Part shown: positions 32,465-41,569 of the stretch, piece by piece | Layout: each line of letters starts with the position of its first letter | Numbering within the stretch: the stretch's first letter is position 1 | Assembly (NCBI RefSeq): GCF_014651035.1 | Contig: NZ_BMWC01000011.1 | Span: 205,877-269,876, forward strand | Length of the DNA stretch: 64,000 nucleotides | Direction: 5' to 3' | Origin: Streptomyces lomondensis | Lineage (GTDB): Bacteria > Actinomycetota > Actinomycetes > Streptomycetales > Streptomycetaceae | Made by a program: the position numbers and the translations under genes | Notes under the pieces: generated by a model | What the model was told of the DNA's origin: nothing | Database searches by the model: none | Seen by the model: the letters and a program-made list of their open reading frames with translations, nothing else

Positions 32465-33015
32465 TCATGCCAGCGCCTCCCGCAACTGCTTCCGGGCCCG
32501 CATCGCCCGCGTCTTGACCGTCCCCGGCGGAATCCCGAGCAGGACGGCCGCCTCGCGGGTCGTCAGCCCGTCGATGACCGTCGCCTGCAGCACCGCCCGC
32601 AGCTCCGGCGACAGCCGCACCAGCGCCCCGGCGAGATCCCCGTGCTCCACCCCCGCGAGCACGCGCTCCTCCGCCGACGCCTCGTCCCGGTGCCGCAGCC
32701 GCGCCAGGGCTGCCGCAGCCGCCCCCGCGCCCCGTCCCCCCGCAGCGCGTCCACCAGCCGCCGCGACCCGATGCGCCACAGCCACCCGGCTGCGTCCGTG
32801 GAGTCGCCCTCCTGCCGGTAGCGGGCCTTGCCCCGCCACACCGCGAGGAACGTCTCCTGTACGACGTCGTCGACGACGCTCAGATCGGCGCACCGCCCCC
32901 GCAGCCGGGCCCGGAGCCACGGCGCGTACCGCCGGTACAGCTCCTCGAAGGCGCGCCGGTCGGCATCCGCGGCAACGGCCCGCAGCAGCTCCCCGTCGCT
33001 TCTCGTTTCGCTCAC
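32465..33015 (-). pseudogene. ECF sigma factor with internal frameshift
   Basis: Region 2 is intact in the first frame from ATG 33015 (ELLRAVAADADRRAFEELYR, VVDDVVQETFLAVWRGKARY, DAAGWLWRIGSRRLVDALRG). Region 4 is intact in a second frame (LSPELRAVLQATVIDGLTTR, EAAVLLGIPPGTVKTRAMRA, then RKQLREALA), ending at 32465. The switch lies around 32722-32741, where two homopolymer runs (five and six C on the plus strand) occur; removing one base in either would restore a single frame of about 182 codons. Either the gene is a recent pseudogene or the sequence has a homopolymer error. The intact anti-sigma gene downstream favours an error or very recent loss. Confidence 0.82.
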
Positions 33016-33209
33016 GTCTCCTCATCGGACCGCGCGGCGCGAACGGTTCACGAAAGCACGCTTGACTTTCCCCGGAGCCGTCCACAGCCTGTGGGCAGCC
33101 GCCCGCGGCCCGCCCCCGGCGGCGGTGGACGCCCGCGAGCCGCCCCCCGCTATCCCGCACGTCATGTCGCCGTAACCGTTCATTCAGACGAGCTTGCGAC
33201 GCTCGGCCA

Positions 33210-35576
33210 ATGAATCCCGCCGTGCCAGAGCCTTCGCCGCCCCAGCAGGGGCCTGAGGGAAACGGGAACACTCATGTGACACCCCCGCTCCCGCCCGCGC
33301 TCTCCGACGCGCCCGTGATGCTCGCGGCGCGGAAGAATGGGTCCATGAGCCAGCCGAACACCCAGGCACAGGTCCAGCACGCGCAGCCCTCCGTGGGCTC
33401 CATCGCGGCCCACCGCCCGCACACGGTCGCGGCAGCCGTCTCCGACCTGGAACCCGACATCGACGCCGACCTCGACGCGTACGAGGAGTCGCCGTACGAC
33501 GGGCCCCAGCTGCCGCAGGGCCGCTTCCTCGACCGGGAGCGCAGCTGGCTCGCGTTCAACGAGCGTGTCCTCGAACTCGCCGAGGACCCGAACACGCCCC
33601 TGCTGGAGCGGGCCAACTTCCTCGCGATCTTCGCCAGCAACCTGGACGAGTTCTTCATGGTCCGGGTCGCCGGCCTGAAGCGCCGTATCGCCACCGGCGT
33701 GGCCACCCGCTCCGCCTCCGGCCTCCAGCCGCGCGAGGTGCTGGAGATGATCTGGGCCCGCTCCCGCGAGCTCATGGCCCGGCACGCCGCCTGCTACCAC
33801 GAGGACGTCGCCCCCGCACTCGCGGAGGAGGGCATCCACCTGGTCCGCTGGAACGAGCTCCAGGAGAAGGAGCAGGCCCGCCTGTTCACCCTGTTCCGGC
33901 ACCAGATCTTCCCCGTGCTGACCCCGCTGGCGGTCGACCCGGCGCATCCCTTCCCGTACATCTCCGGCCTGTCCCTGAACCTGGCCGTCGTCGTACGGAA
34001 CCCGGTGACGGGCCACAAGCACTTCGCCCGCGTCAAGGTCCCACCGCTGCTGTCCCGCTTCCTGGAGAGCTCCCCGGGCCGCTACGTCCCCATCGAGGAC
34101 ATCATCGCCGCCCACCTGGAAGAGCTCTTCCCGGGCATGGAGGTGCTGGAGCACCACGCCTTCCGCCTCACCCGGAACGAGGACCTGGAGGTCGAGGAGG
34201 ACGACGCCGAGAACCTGCTCCAGGCCCTGGAGAAGGAGCTCATGCGGCGCCGCTTCGGCCCGCCGGTGCGCCTGGAGGTCGAGGAGTCCATCGACCGCGA
34301 GGTCCTGGACCTCCTCGTGCGCGAGCTGAAGATCAGCGAGGCCGAGGTCTATCCGCTGCCGGGCCCGCTGGACCTCACGGGCCTGTTCCGGATCGCCTCC
34401 CTGGACCGGCCGGAGCTGAAGTACCGCAAGTTCGTCGCCGGCACCCACCGGGACCTCGCCGAGGTCGAGTCGGCGTCCGCGCCGGACATCTTCGCCGCCC
34501 TGCGCGAGCGGGACGTCCTGCTGCACCACCCCTACGACTCGTTCTCCACCTCCGTCCAGGCCTTCCTGGAGCAGGCGGCCGGCGACCCGGACGTCCTCGC
34601 GATCAAGCAGACCCTGTACCGCACCTCCGGCGACTCCCCGATAGTCGACGCGCTCATCGAGGCGGCCGAGTCCGGCAAGCAGGTCCTGGTCCTGGTCGAG
34701 ATCAAGGCCCGCTTCGACGAGCACGCCAACATCAAGTGGGCCCGCAAGCTGGAGGAGGCCGGCTGCCACGTGGTCTACGGCCTGGTCGGCCTGAAGACCC
34801 ACTGCAAGCTGTCGCTGGTGGTCCGCCAGGAGGGCGAGACGCTCCGCCGCTACAGCCACGTCGGCACCGGCAACTACCACCCGAAGACGGCCCGCCTCTA
34901 CGAGGACCTCGGCCTGCTCACGGCCGACCCGCAGGTCGGCGCCGACCTCTCGGACCTCTTCAACCGCCTCTCCGGCTACTCCCGCCGGGAGACCTACCGC
35001 CGCCTGCTCGTCGCCCCCAAGTCGCTGCGCGACGGCCTGGTCGCGCGGATCGCCAAGGAGGTTCAGCACCACCGTGCCGGGCGGCCCGCGTACGTCCGTA
35101 TCAAGGTCAACTCGATGGTCGACGAGGCCGTCATCGACGCCTGCTACCGCGCGGCCCAGGCGGGCGTGCCGGTCGACGTGTGGGTGCGCGGGATCTGCGC
35201 GCTGCGCCCGGGCGTGGCCGGCCTGTCGGAGAACATCCGGGTCCGCTCGATCCTCGGCCGCTTCCTGGAGCACTCCCGGGTGTTCGCCTTCGGCAACGGC
35301 GGCGAGCCCGAGGTGTGGATCGGCAGCGCCGACATGATGCACCGCAACCTCGACCGCCGGATAGAAGCCCTGGTCCGGGTCACCGACCCGGCCCACCGGG
35401 CGGCCCTGAACCGGCTGCTGGAGACCGGCATGTCCGGCTCCACCGCCTCCTGGCACCTCGGCCCGGACGGCGACTGGACCCGGCATGCGACCGATGCGGA
35501 CGGCCAGCCCCTGCGCAACGTCCAGGAGATGCTCATAGACGCCCGGAGGCGCCGGCGTGGCACAGCGACACCTTGA
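33210..35576 (+). CDS. ppk: Polyphosphate kinase Ppk1
   Basis: A 788-residue enzyme. Domains in order: a variable N-terminal tail (1-100), PPK N (RSWLAFNERVLELAED), the helical part with NLDEFFMVRVAGLKRR, and the two C-terminal catalytic domains. The autophosphorylated histidine is His550 in RYSHVGTGNYHPKTARLY, and GLVGLKTHCKLSLVVR precedes it. It reversibly polymerises the ATP gamma-phosphate to polyphosphate. In Streptomyces, ppk is controlled by PhoP and affects antibiotic yield. The start at 33210 adds 45 residues to an alternative ATG at 33345 (MSQPNTQAQ); I cannot decide which is used. The next gene overlaps by 20 bases. Confidence 0.95.
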   Translation: MNPAVPEPSPPQQGPEGNGNTHVTPPLPPALSDAPVMLAARKNGSMSQPNTQAQVQHAQPSVGSIAAHRPHTVAAAVSDLEPDIDADLDAYEESPYDGPQLPQGRFLDRERSWLAFNERVLELAEDPNTPLLERANFLAIFASNLDEFFMVRVAGLKRRIATGVATRSASGLQPREVLEMIWARSRELMARHAACYHEDVAPALAEEGIHLVRWNELQEKEQARLFTLFRHQIFPVLTPLAVDPAHPFPYISGLSLNLAVVVRNPVTGHKHFARVKVPPLLSRFLESSPGRYVPIEDIIAAHLEELFPGMEVLEHHAFRLTRNEDLEVEEDDAENLLQALEKELMRRRFGPPVRLEVEESIDREVLDLLVRELKISEAEVYPLPGPLDLTGLFRIASLDRPELKYRKFVAGTHRDLAEVESASAPDIFAALRERDVLLHHPYDSFSTSVQAFLEQAAGDPDVLAIKQTLYRTSGDSPIVDALIEAAESGKQVLVLVEIKARFDEHANIKWARKLEEAGCHVVYGLVGLKTHCKLSLVVRQEGETLRRYSHVGTGNYHPKTARLYEDLGLLTADPQVGADLSDLFNRLSGYSRRETYRRLLVAPKSLRDGLVARIAKEVQHHRAGRPAYVRIKVNSMVDEAVIDACYRAAQAGVPVDVWVRGICALRPGVAGLSENIRVRSILGRFLEHSRVFAFGNGGEPEVWIGSADMMHRNLDRRIEALVRVTDPAHRAALNRLLETGMSGSTASWHLGPDGDWTRHATDADGQPLRNVQEMLIDARRRRRGTATP

Positions 35577-36672
35577 CCCGACGAACCCCATGGCCGGACC
35601 TGCCCCCACCGGTGACGCCCTCGCGGGCTACCTGCGGGCCCAGGCCACGGAGTTCCTCCGAGCGCTGCGCCTGCACCGCGAGACGGGGTCGGGGGCGAAC
35701 GGCTCGGAGGGGTCCGTCGACGCGGCCCGCGCCCTGCGCCGCTCCGCCCGCCGCATCAGCGCCAGCCTGCACACGTTCCAGTCCCTGCTCGACCCGGACT
35801 GGTGCGAGGCCATGCGCCCGGAACTGGCCTGGGTCTCCGGAACCCTGGCGATGGAGCACGCGTACACGGCCCGCCTGGAACGCCTGCTGTCGGCGTTGCA
35901 CCGCTTGTCGGGTTCTACGGCGTTCCCGGCACAGTCAGGCCCGGCTGCGGGCAGTCGTGCCGCTGGGGCGGCGCCCGTCCCGAAGACGGCGGCACCCAAG
36001 GCCGGTGCCCAGCCCAACCCGTCGGCCACACAGGAACGCGGCAACCTCACAGTAGGAGCAGCCAAAGCAGGCGCACTCTTGGACCGCCAACTGACCCTGG
36101 CCCGCACCCGAGCCCACTCCACAGCCCTACAGGCCCTGGGCAGCAGCCGCTTCCACGCCGTCGCCGACAAGGTCGCGGTCCTGGCCAGCGAGGTCCCCCT
36201 CACCACAACGGCCGCCGGCACCGACCTCCGCCCCCTCGCCACGGCAGCCGAAGAACGCCTCAGGGACGCCGTGTCCGCCCTGCCCCTCGTCACCGCCGGC
36301 AGCCCGTACAACGCCGCGGCGCTCGTCCACGGCCTGTCCCCGGACACGGTCCCGCATCCGCAGGACGCCCCGTGGCACCAGGTCCGCCTGCTGCTGCGCC
36401 TGCACCGCTACGCCCGCGAGGCGGTCCGGGGCGAGCCGAACGGCGACGCCGTTGTCGACCTGCGCCTGCTCTCCGCCGGCCAGGCCCTGAACCGCCACCG
36501 CGACGCCTCGGAGGCGGCGGCGGCAGCGGCCCAGGCGGCCCGCACCCCGCGCATCGCCCCGGCCACGGCGTACGCCCTCGGCGTGCTCCACGCCGACCAG
36601 CGGCACGAGGTGGAGGCGGCGCGCTTCGCGTTCCAGCAGTGCTGGCAGAAGGAGGTGGTGAGGACCCAGTGA
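35557..36672 (+). CDS. CHAD-domain polyphosphate-associated protein
   Basis: A 371-residue helical protein with the CHAD pattern of conserved His and Arg residues (EFLRALRLHRE, ARALRRSARRISASLHTF, MEHAYTARLERLLSALHRL). CHAD domains bind polyphosphate granules. A disordered Ala/Pro/Lys linker (about 125-165) separates two halves. The GTG start overlaps ppk by 20 bases, so the two are translationally coupled, which supports the polyphosphate role. Other CHAD proteins carry a CYTH domain, absent here. Confidence 0.87.
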   Translation: MAQRHLDPTNPMAGPAPTGDALAGYLRAQATEFLRALRLHRETGSGANGSEGSVDAARALRRSARRISASLHTFQSLLDPDWCEAMRPELAWVSGTLAMEHAYTARLERLLSALHRLSGSTAFPAQSGPAAGSRAAGAAPVPKTAAPKAGAQPNPSATQERGNLTVGAAKAGALLDRQLTLARTRAHSTALQALGSSRFHAVADKVAVLASEVPLTTTAAGTDLRPLATAAEERLRDAVSALPLVTAGSPYNAAALVHGLSPDTVPHPQDAPWHQVRLLLRLHRYAREAVRGEPNGDAVVDLRLLSAGQALNRHRDASEAAAAAAQAARTPRIAPATAYALGVLHADQRHEVEAARFAFQQCWQKEVVRTQ

Positions 36673-37109
36673 GCGCCGGCTCCCCCGAGGACACCACCGT
36701 TCAGGCGGCCGGCTGCGTCCTGTGGCGTCACTCCCCGGCCACCGGCGAGCCGGAACTCTGCCTCGTCCACCGGCCGAAATACGACGACTGGTCCTTGCCC
36801 AAGGGCAAACTGAAGCGCGGCGAGGAGGCACTCGCCGGTGCGCTGCGTGAGGTGGCGGAGGAGACGGGCTGCCGGGCCGTGCCGGGCGCCGAGCTGCCGA
36901 CCCAGCGTTACCTGGCGAACGGCCGCCCCAAGCAGGTGCGCTACTGGGCGGCCGAGGCCATATCCTGCGCTTTTGCCCCTACCGACGAGGTGGACCGGGT
37001 CCTGTGGCTGGCGCCGGCCGCCGCCCGCGCCCGCCTCACCCAACCCCACGACCGCCCCCTGGTCGACGCGCTGATCGCCGTACTGGGCCTGCCACGCACG
37101 GCCGGCTGA
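36669..37109 (+). CDS. Nudix hydrolase (MutT-like)
   Basis: A 146-residue protein starting at a GTG that overlaps the CHAD stop (GTGA). The Nudix box GKLKRGEEALAGALREVAEE continues TGC, giving a full G-x5-E-x7-REVxEExG match. Members hydrolyse nucleoside diphosphate linked compounds or diadenosine and inositol polyphosphates. The conserved order ppk - CHAD - Nudix suggests a polyphosphate or dinucleotide polyphosphate substrate, but that is inference. Some family members are fused to a histidine phosphatase; none here. It ends 247 bases before pstS. Confidence 0.92.
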   Translation: MSAGSPEDTTVQAAGCVLWRHSPATGEPELCLVHRPKYDDWSLPKGKLKRGEEALAGALREVAEETGCRAVPGAELPTQRYLANGRPKQVRYWAAEAISCAFAPTDEVDRVLWLAPAAARARLTQPHDRPLVDALIAVLGLPRTAG

Positions 37110-37196
37110 CCGGACGGCACCGGTTCGTCCGCCAAGCGGAATGCCGACGTGCTCTCCCCGTAAGCATTCCGTGACCTAACCAGGCCTTAGGCAGGG

Positions 37197-37218
37197 GTTC
37201 ACCCCTCGTTCATTTGCG
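37197..37218 (+). promoter_or_regulatory. PHO box of pstS
   Basis: Two direct 11-base repeats, GTTCACCCCTC and GTTCATTTGCG, match the PhoP-binding direct-repeat unit (consensus GTTCACC plus four). They lie about 140 bases before the pstS start. A further partial copy (CTTCACCTGAT) follows at 37230-37240, and TAATTT (about 37246) could be the -10 box. This is the known mode of phosphate-starvation activation of pst in Streptomyces. Confidence 0.88.
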
Positions 37219-37356
37219 GCCATCGGCGCCTTCACCTGATCTGCCTAATTTCAGCCTTAACGACGTGAGCCGCTCCCGGCCGGGTGCGGCCGTGTCCTGC
37301 GTCACCCAGACTTCGCACGCCGCCGATCAGGACGGCGGCTCCTGGAAGGAACTCAA

Positions 37357-38478
37357 GTGAAGCTTCAGCGCATGAACCGGCGGGCCCTCGCTCTCGGTGC
37401 TCTCGCCGTCTCCGGCGCCCTGGCCCTCACGGCGTGCGGCTCCGACGAGACCGGCAACCCGGACGGAGGCTCCTCCAACGCCGCCGCGCCGAGCAACATC
37501 AAGTGCGACGACGCCTCGGGCCAGGTGCTCGCCGACGGTTCCTCCGCGCAGAAGAACGCCGTCGACGCGTGGGTCAAGCAGTTCTCGGCGGCCTGCAAGG
37601 TGGAGATCAACTACAAGGCCGGCGGTTCCGGCGCCGGTGTCACCGCGTTCACCCAGGGCCAGGTCCCGTGGGCCGGTTCGGACTCGGCTCTGAAGCCCGA
37701 AGAGGTCGAGGCCTCCAAGAAGGTCTGCTCCGGCGGCCAGGGCATCGACCTGCCGATGGTCGGCGGCCCGATCGCCGTCGGTTACAACGTCCCGGGTGTC
37801 GACAAGCTCGTCCTGGACGCCTCGACGATCGCCAAGATCTTCGACAGCAAGATCACCAACTGGAACGACCCGGCCATCGCGAAGCTGAACCCCGACGCGA
37901 AGCTGCCGAACCTCAAGATCCAGGCGTTCCACCGCTCGGACGAGTCCGGCACCACGGACAACTTCACCAAGTACCTGATCGCCACCGCCAAGAAGGACTT
38001 CCCCTACGAGGGCGGCAAGGCCTGGCAGGCCAAGGGCGGCCAGTCCGCTCCGCAGTCCTCCGGCGTCGCCGCGCAGGTCAAGCAGACCGCCGGCGCGATC
38101 GGCTACTTCGAGCTGTCGTACGCCAAGGACGGCATCAAGACCGTCGCCATCGACACCGGCGCCGCCGAGCCCGTCGAGGCGACCGTCGCCAACGCCACCA
38201 AGGCCATCGCCGACGCCAAGATCGTCGGCACCGGCAAGGACCTCGCCCTGAAGCTGAACTACGCCACCAAGGCCGACGGTGCCTACCCGATGGTCCTGGT
38301 GACGTACGAGATCGTCTGCGACAAGGGCAACAAGGCCGACACCCTGCCCGCCGTCAAGGCGTTCCTGCGCTACGCGGCCTCGGAGGACGGTCAGAAGATC
38401 CTCGCCGAGAACGACTACGCGCCCATGCCCGACGACATCATCGCCAAGGTTCGGACCACCGTCGAGAGCCTGAGCTGA
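37357..38478 (+). CDS. pstS: PstS, phosphate-binding lipoprotein
   Basis: A 373-residue lipoprotein with lipobox LTACGS (Cys27) and the phosphate-binding-protein fold. Phosphate-site loops are visible: ADGSSAQKNAV, KAGGSGAGVTAFTQG, WAGSDSAL and RSDESGTTDNFTKYL. It captures phosphate at high affinity outside the membrane and hands it to PstCA. It is preceded by a PHO box and followed by a strong hairpin, which fits high PstS amounts relative to the rest of the operon, as known in Streptomyces culture fluids. First gene of pstSCAB. Confidence 0.97.
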   Translation: MKLQRMNRRALALGALAVSGALALTACGSDETGNPDGGSSNAAAPSNIKCDDASGQVLADGSSAQKNAVDAWVKQFSAACKVEINYKAGGSGAGVTAFTQGQVPWAGSDSALKPEEVEASKKVCSGGQGIDLPMVGGPIAVGYNVPGVDKLVLDASTIAKIFDSKITNWNDPAIAKLNPDAKLPNLKIQAFHRSDESGTTDNFTKYLIATAKKDFPYEGGKAWQAKGGQSAPQSSGVAAQVKQTAGAIGYFELSYAKDGIKTVAIDTGAAEPVEATVANATKAIADAKIVGTGKDLALKLNYATKADGAYPMVLVTYEIVCDKGNKADTLPAVKAFLRYAASEDGQKILAENDYAPMPDDIIAKVRTTVESLS

Positions 38479-38486
38479 CCTGAGCG

Positions 38487-38520
38487 TGCGGCCCGGTCTC
38501 CCCGGCGGGACCGGGCCGCA
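38487..38520 (+). terminator. Attenuating hairpin between pstS and pstC
   Basis: A 12-bp perfect stem (38487-38498 with 38509-38520) and a 10-base loop lie eight bases after the pstS stop. There is no T-run, so it probably stabilises the pstS message and lets partial read-through into pstCAB. Confidence 0.75.
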
Positions 38521-38583
38521 CCGTCCGGTGCACCGCCGCCAAGAGCCGCACAGCACGTGCGGTTCCGCAGACCGGAGAACCCG

Positions 38584-39588
38584 ATGGACACCACACAGAT
38601 AGCTGACGCACCTCCCCCCACCCCCCCGACGCCCACGGCCGAGCAGAAGCGCGCCGCCCGTGGAGCCACCCGCCCCGGGGACCGGATCTTCCTCGGTCTC
38701 TCGCGCGGCTCGGGCATCCTGCTGCTGGTGATCATGGCCGCGATCGCGGGCTTCCTCACCTACCGTGCCTCCCTCGCCATCAGCAAGGACGAGGGCAACT
38801 TCCTGACCACCTTCGAGTGGAACACCGGCGTCAACCCGCCGGTCTTCGGTATCGCGGTCCTGGCCTACGGCACGATCATCTCCTCGATCATCGCGATGAT
38901 CATCGCGGTCCCGATCGCCGTCGCCATCGCGCTGTTCCTCACGCACTACGCCCCGCGCAGGCTGAGCGGTCCCATCGCCTACGTGATCGACCTGCTCGCC
39001 GCCGTGCCGTCCATCGTGTACGGCCTCTGGGGCGCCCTCGTGCTCGTGCCGTACATGAACGGCCTCTTCGGCTGGCTGAACGACTACCTCGGCTGGACCG
39101 GCATCTTCTCCTGGCAGAACGGCGCCCCGCGCTCCATGCTCACCGTGGGCATCCTGCTCGCGATCATGATCCTGCCGATCATCACCAACGTGAGCCGCGA
39201 GGTCTTCCGCCAGGTCCCGCAGATGCACGAGGAGGCGGCCCTGGCGCTCGGCGCCACCCGCTGGGAAGTGATCCGCATGGCGGTCCTCCCCTTCGGCCGC
39301 TCCGGCGTGATCTCCGCCTCGATGCTCGGCCTCGGCCGCGCCCTCGGCGAGACGATGGCCGTCGCCACCGTGCTCTCCCCGGACTTCCTGATCCACACCA
39401 GCCTGCTCGACCCGGGCGGCGGCACCTTCGCCCAGAACATCGCCAGCAAGTTCAGCGAGGCCACCGAGTTCGGCCGGGACGCGCTGATCGCCTCGGGCCT
39501 GGTCCTGTTCGTCATCACCCTGCTGGTCAACGGCGCGGCCCGCGCGATCATCGCCCGCCGCAAGGAGTACTCGGGGGCCAACGCATGA
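38584..39588 (+). CDS. pstC: PstC, phosphate ABC permease
   Basis: A 334-residue protein with a Pro-rich tail, then six membrane segments. The ABC-coupling EAA loop is clear (EEAALALGATRWEVIRMAVLP), as are the charged contacts of phosphate permeases (PRRLSGPIAYVIDLLAAVPS). ATG 38584 has GGAGAA upstream; the GTG at 38557 is less suited. It overlaps pstA by four bases. It works with PstA as the channel of the high-affinity phosphate importer. Confidence 0.95.
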   Translation: MDTTQIADAPPPTPPTPTAEQKRAARGATRPGDRIFLGLSRGSGILLLVIMAAIAGFLTYRASLAISKDEGNFLTTFEWNTGVNPPVFGIAVLAYGTIISSIIAMIIAVPIAVAIALFLTHYAPRRLSGPIAYVIDLLAAVPSIVYGLWGALVLVPYMNGLFGWLNDYLGWTGIFSWQNGAPRSMLTVGILLAIMILPIITNVSREVFRQVPQMHEEAALALGATRWEVIRMAVLPFGRSGVISASMLGLGRALGETMAVATVLSPDFLIHTSLLDPGGGTFAQNIASKFSEATEFGRDALIASGLVLFVITLLVNGAARAIIARRKEYSGANA

Positions 39589-40640
39589 GCACCGCAACCA
39601 CCGCCCCGAAGGCCGCCAGCACCCTGCGCGGCGCCCGGCTGCCCAAGTGGGCCCCGTGGGCCATCGCCGCCGGCTCCGTCGCCGCCGGCATCGGCATCAG
39701 CGTCGCCGCCGGCCTGCACAGCAACATCCAGTGGGCGCTGATCGCCGCGATCCTCTACATCCTGGGGACGTACGTCATCGCGGCCCGGGTCGAGAACCGC
39801 CGCCAGGCCACGGACCGCGTGGTCACCTCGCTGGTGTGGGTCGCGTTCCTGCTCGCCGTGGTGCCGCTGGCCTCCCTGGTGTGGTCGACCGTGCAGCGCG
39901 GCACGAAGGTCCTCGACGTCTACTTCCTGACCCACTCGATGGGCGTGGTCGCCGACTCGGAGACGGGCGGCGGCATCTACCACGCCATCCTCGGCACGCT
40001 GCAGCAGGTCGGCCTCGCCACACTGATCGCCGCGCCGGTCGGCGTGCTCACCGCGATCTACCTGGTGGAGTACGGCCGCGGCAACCTCGCCCGGGCCGTC
40101 ACCTTCTTCGTCGACGTCATGACCGGCATCCCGTCGATCGTCGCCGGCCTGTTCATCCTCAGCCTCATGCTGATGTTCGACATGGAGCCCTTCGGCTTCG
40201 CCGGCTCGCTCGCCCTGGCGATCCTGATGATGCCGGTCGTCGTCCGCTCCACGGAGGAGATGCTCAAGCTCGTCCCGAACGAGCTGCGCGAGGCCTCGCT
40301 GGCGCTCGGCGTGCCCAAGTGGCGCACCATCCTGAAGGTGGTCCTGCCGACCTCGCTCGGCGGCATCACCACCGGCATCATGCTGTCCATCGCCCGCATC
40401 GCCGGTGAGACCGCGCCCGTGCTGCTGCTGGTGTTCGGCAGCAAGTTCATCAACGCCAACCCCTTCGAGGGTGCTCAGGCATCGCTCCCGCTGTACATCT
40501 ACCAGCAGTACGGATCGGGCGAGGTCACGGCGTACGACCGCGCCTGGGCGGCATCGCTCACCCTGATCGCCTTCGTGATGATCCTCAACCTGGTGGCCCG
40601 CGGCATCGCCCGCTGGAAGGCCCCCAAGACCGGTCGCTGA
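39585..40640 (+). CDS. pstA: PstA, phosphate ABC permease
   Basis: A 351-residue protein with two extra hydrophobic segments at the N-terminus, then the permease core with EASLALGVPKWRTILKVVLP as the EAA loop. It overlaps pstC by ATGA. It pairs with PstC in the membrane. It ends with a basic tail (RGIARWKAPKTGR). The spacing to pstB is 43 bases. Confidence 0.95.
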   Translation: MSTATTAPKAASTLRGARLPKWAPWAIAAGSVAAGIGISVAAGLHSNIQWALIAAILYILGTYVIAARVENRRQATDRVVTSLVWVAFLLAVVPLASLVWSTVQRGTKVLDVYFLTHSMGVVADSETGGGIYHAILGTLQQVGLATLIAAPVGVLTAIYLVEYGRGNLARAVTFFVDVMTGIPSIVAGLFILSLMLMFDMEPFGFAGSLALAILMMPVVVRSTEEMLKLVPNELREASLALGVPKWRTILKVVLPTSLGGITTGIMLSIARIAGETAPVLLLVFGSKFINANPFEGAQASLPLYIYQQYGSGEVTAYDRAWAASLTLIAFVMILNLVARGIARWKAPKTGR

Positions 40641-40683
40641 CGCGGCCATACAGCGACTGACTGAGTCTGGAAGTGAAGTAGTA

Positions 40684-41460
40684 ATGGCCAAGCGAATCGA
40701 CGTAAGCGGACTGACCGCCTACTACGGCTCCCACAAGGCGATCGAGGACATCTCGATGACCGTCGAGCCGCGCTCGGTGACGGCGTTCATCGGCCCGTCC
40801 GGCTGCGGCAAGTCGACGTTCCTGCGCACCCTGAACCGTATGCACGAGGTCACGGCGGGCGGCCGGGTCGAGGGCAAGGTGCTGCTGGACGACGAGGACC
40901 TCTACGGCACGGGCATCGACCCGGTGTCGGTCCGCCGTGAGGTCGGCATGGTGTTCCAGCGGCCGAACCCCTTCCCCACGATGTCGATCTTCGACAACGT
41001 GGCGGCGGGCCTGCGGCTGAACGGCAACTACAAGAAGAGCGAGCTGGCGGACGTCGTCGAGCGGTCGCTCAAGGGCGCGAACCTCTGGAACGAGGTCAAG
41101 GACCGCCTGAACAAGCCCGGCTCGGGTCTGTCGGGTGGTCAGCAGCAGCGTCTGTGCATCGCGCGAGCGATCGCGGTCGAGCCGAACGTCCTGCTCATGG
41201 ACGAGCCCTGCTCGGCCCTGGACCCGATCTCCACCCTGGCGATCGAGGACCTGATCGGCGAGCTGAAGGAACGCTTCACGATCGTCATCGTGACGCACAA
41301 CATGCAGCAGGCGGCGCGGGTCTCCGACCGCACGGCGTTCTTCAACCTGTCGGCGGTGGGCCAGCCCGGCAAGCTCGTCGAGATCGACGACACGGAGCGC
41401 ATCTTCTCCAACCCGTCGGTCCAGGCCACGGAGGACTACATCTCCGGCCGCTTCGGCTGA
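40684..41460 (+). CDS. pstB: PstB, phosphate transporter ATPase
   Basis: A 258-residue ATPase with Walker A GPSGCGKST (37-45), Q-loop VFQRPNPFP, signature LSGGQQQRL, Walker B VLLMDEPCSALDP and the switch His in VTHNMQQA. PNPFP in the Q-loop is typical of PstB. It powers phosphate import and takes part in signalling to PhoR in other bacteria. Last gene of pstSCAB; a bidirectional hairpin follows. Confidence 0.97.
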   Translation: MAKRIDVSGLTAYYGSHKAIEDISMTVEPRSVTAFIGPSGCGKSTFLRTLNRMHEVTAGGRVEGKVLLDDEDLYGTGIDPVSVRREVGMVFQRPNPFPTMSIFDNVAAGLRLNGNYKKSELADVVERSLKGANLWNEVKDRLNKPGSGLSGGQQQRLCIARAIAVEPNVLLMDEPCSALDPISTLAIEDLIGELKERFTIVIVTHNMQQAARVSDRTAFFNLSAVGQPGKLVEIDDTERIFSNPSVQATEDYISGRFG

Positions 41461-41520
41461 GCCTCCCCCTGCCGAGACCCCTCGCGGTGCTGCATGGCGG
41501 TGCCACCGCGAGGCCGAAAA

Positions 41521-41551
41521 GGGCCCGCCCCCGGCTCCCGGGGGCGGGCCC
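41521..41551. terminator. Bidirectional terminator between pstB and pit
   Basis: A 14-bp perfect GC-rich stem (41521-41534 with 41538-41551) around a three-base loop CTC, with AAAA before it, so that the minus-strand transcript of pit ends in a U-run. It lies between convergent stops at 41460 and 41570. Confidence 0.85.
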
Positions 41552-41569
41552 GTTCGCGTCCGGACCGGG

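Noticed and set aside
33045..33060. PHO-box-like GTTCACGAAAG upstream of ppk
   Set aside because: Only one 11-base unit fits and the neighbouring unit is poor; PhoP control of ppk is plausible but not shown here.
33180..35609. 809-codon minus-strand frame opposite ppk
   Set aside because: ppk on the plus strand has all catalytic motifs; this is its mirror frame.
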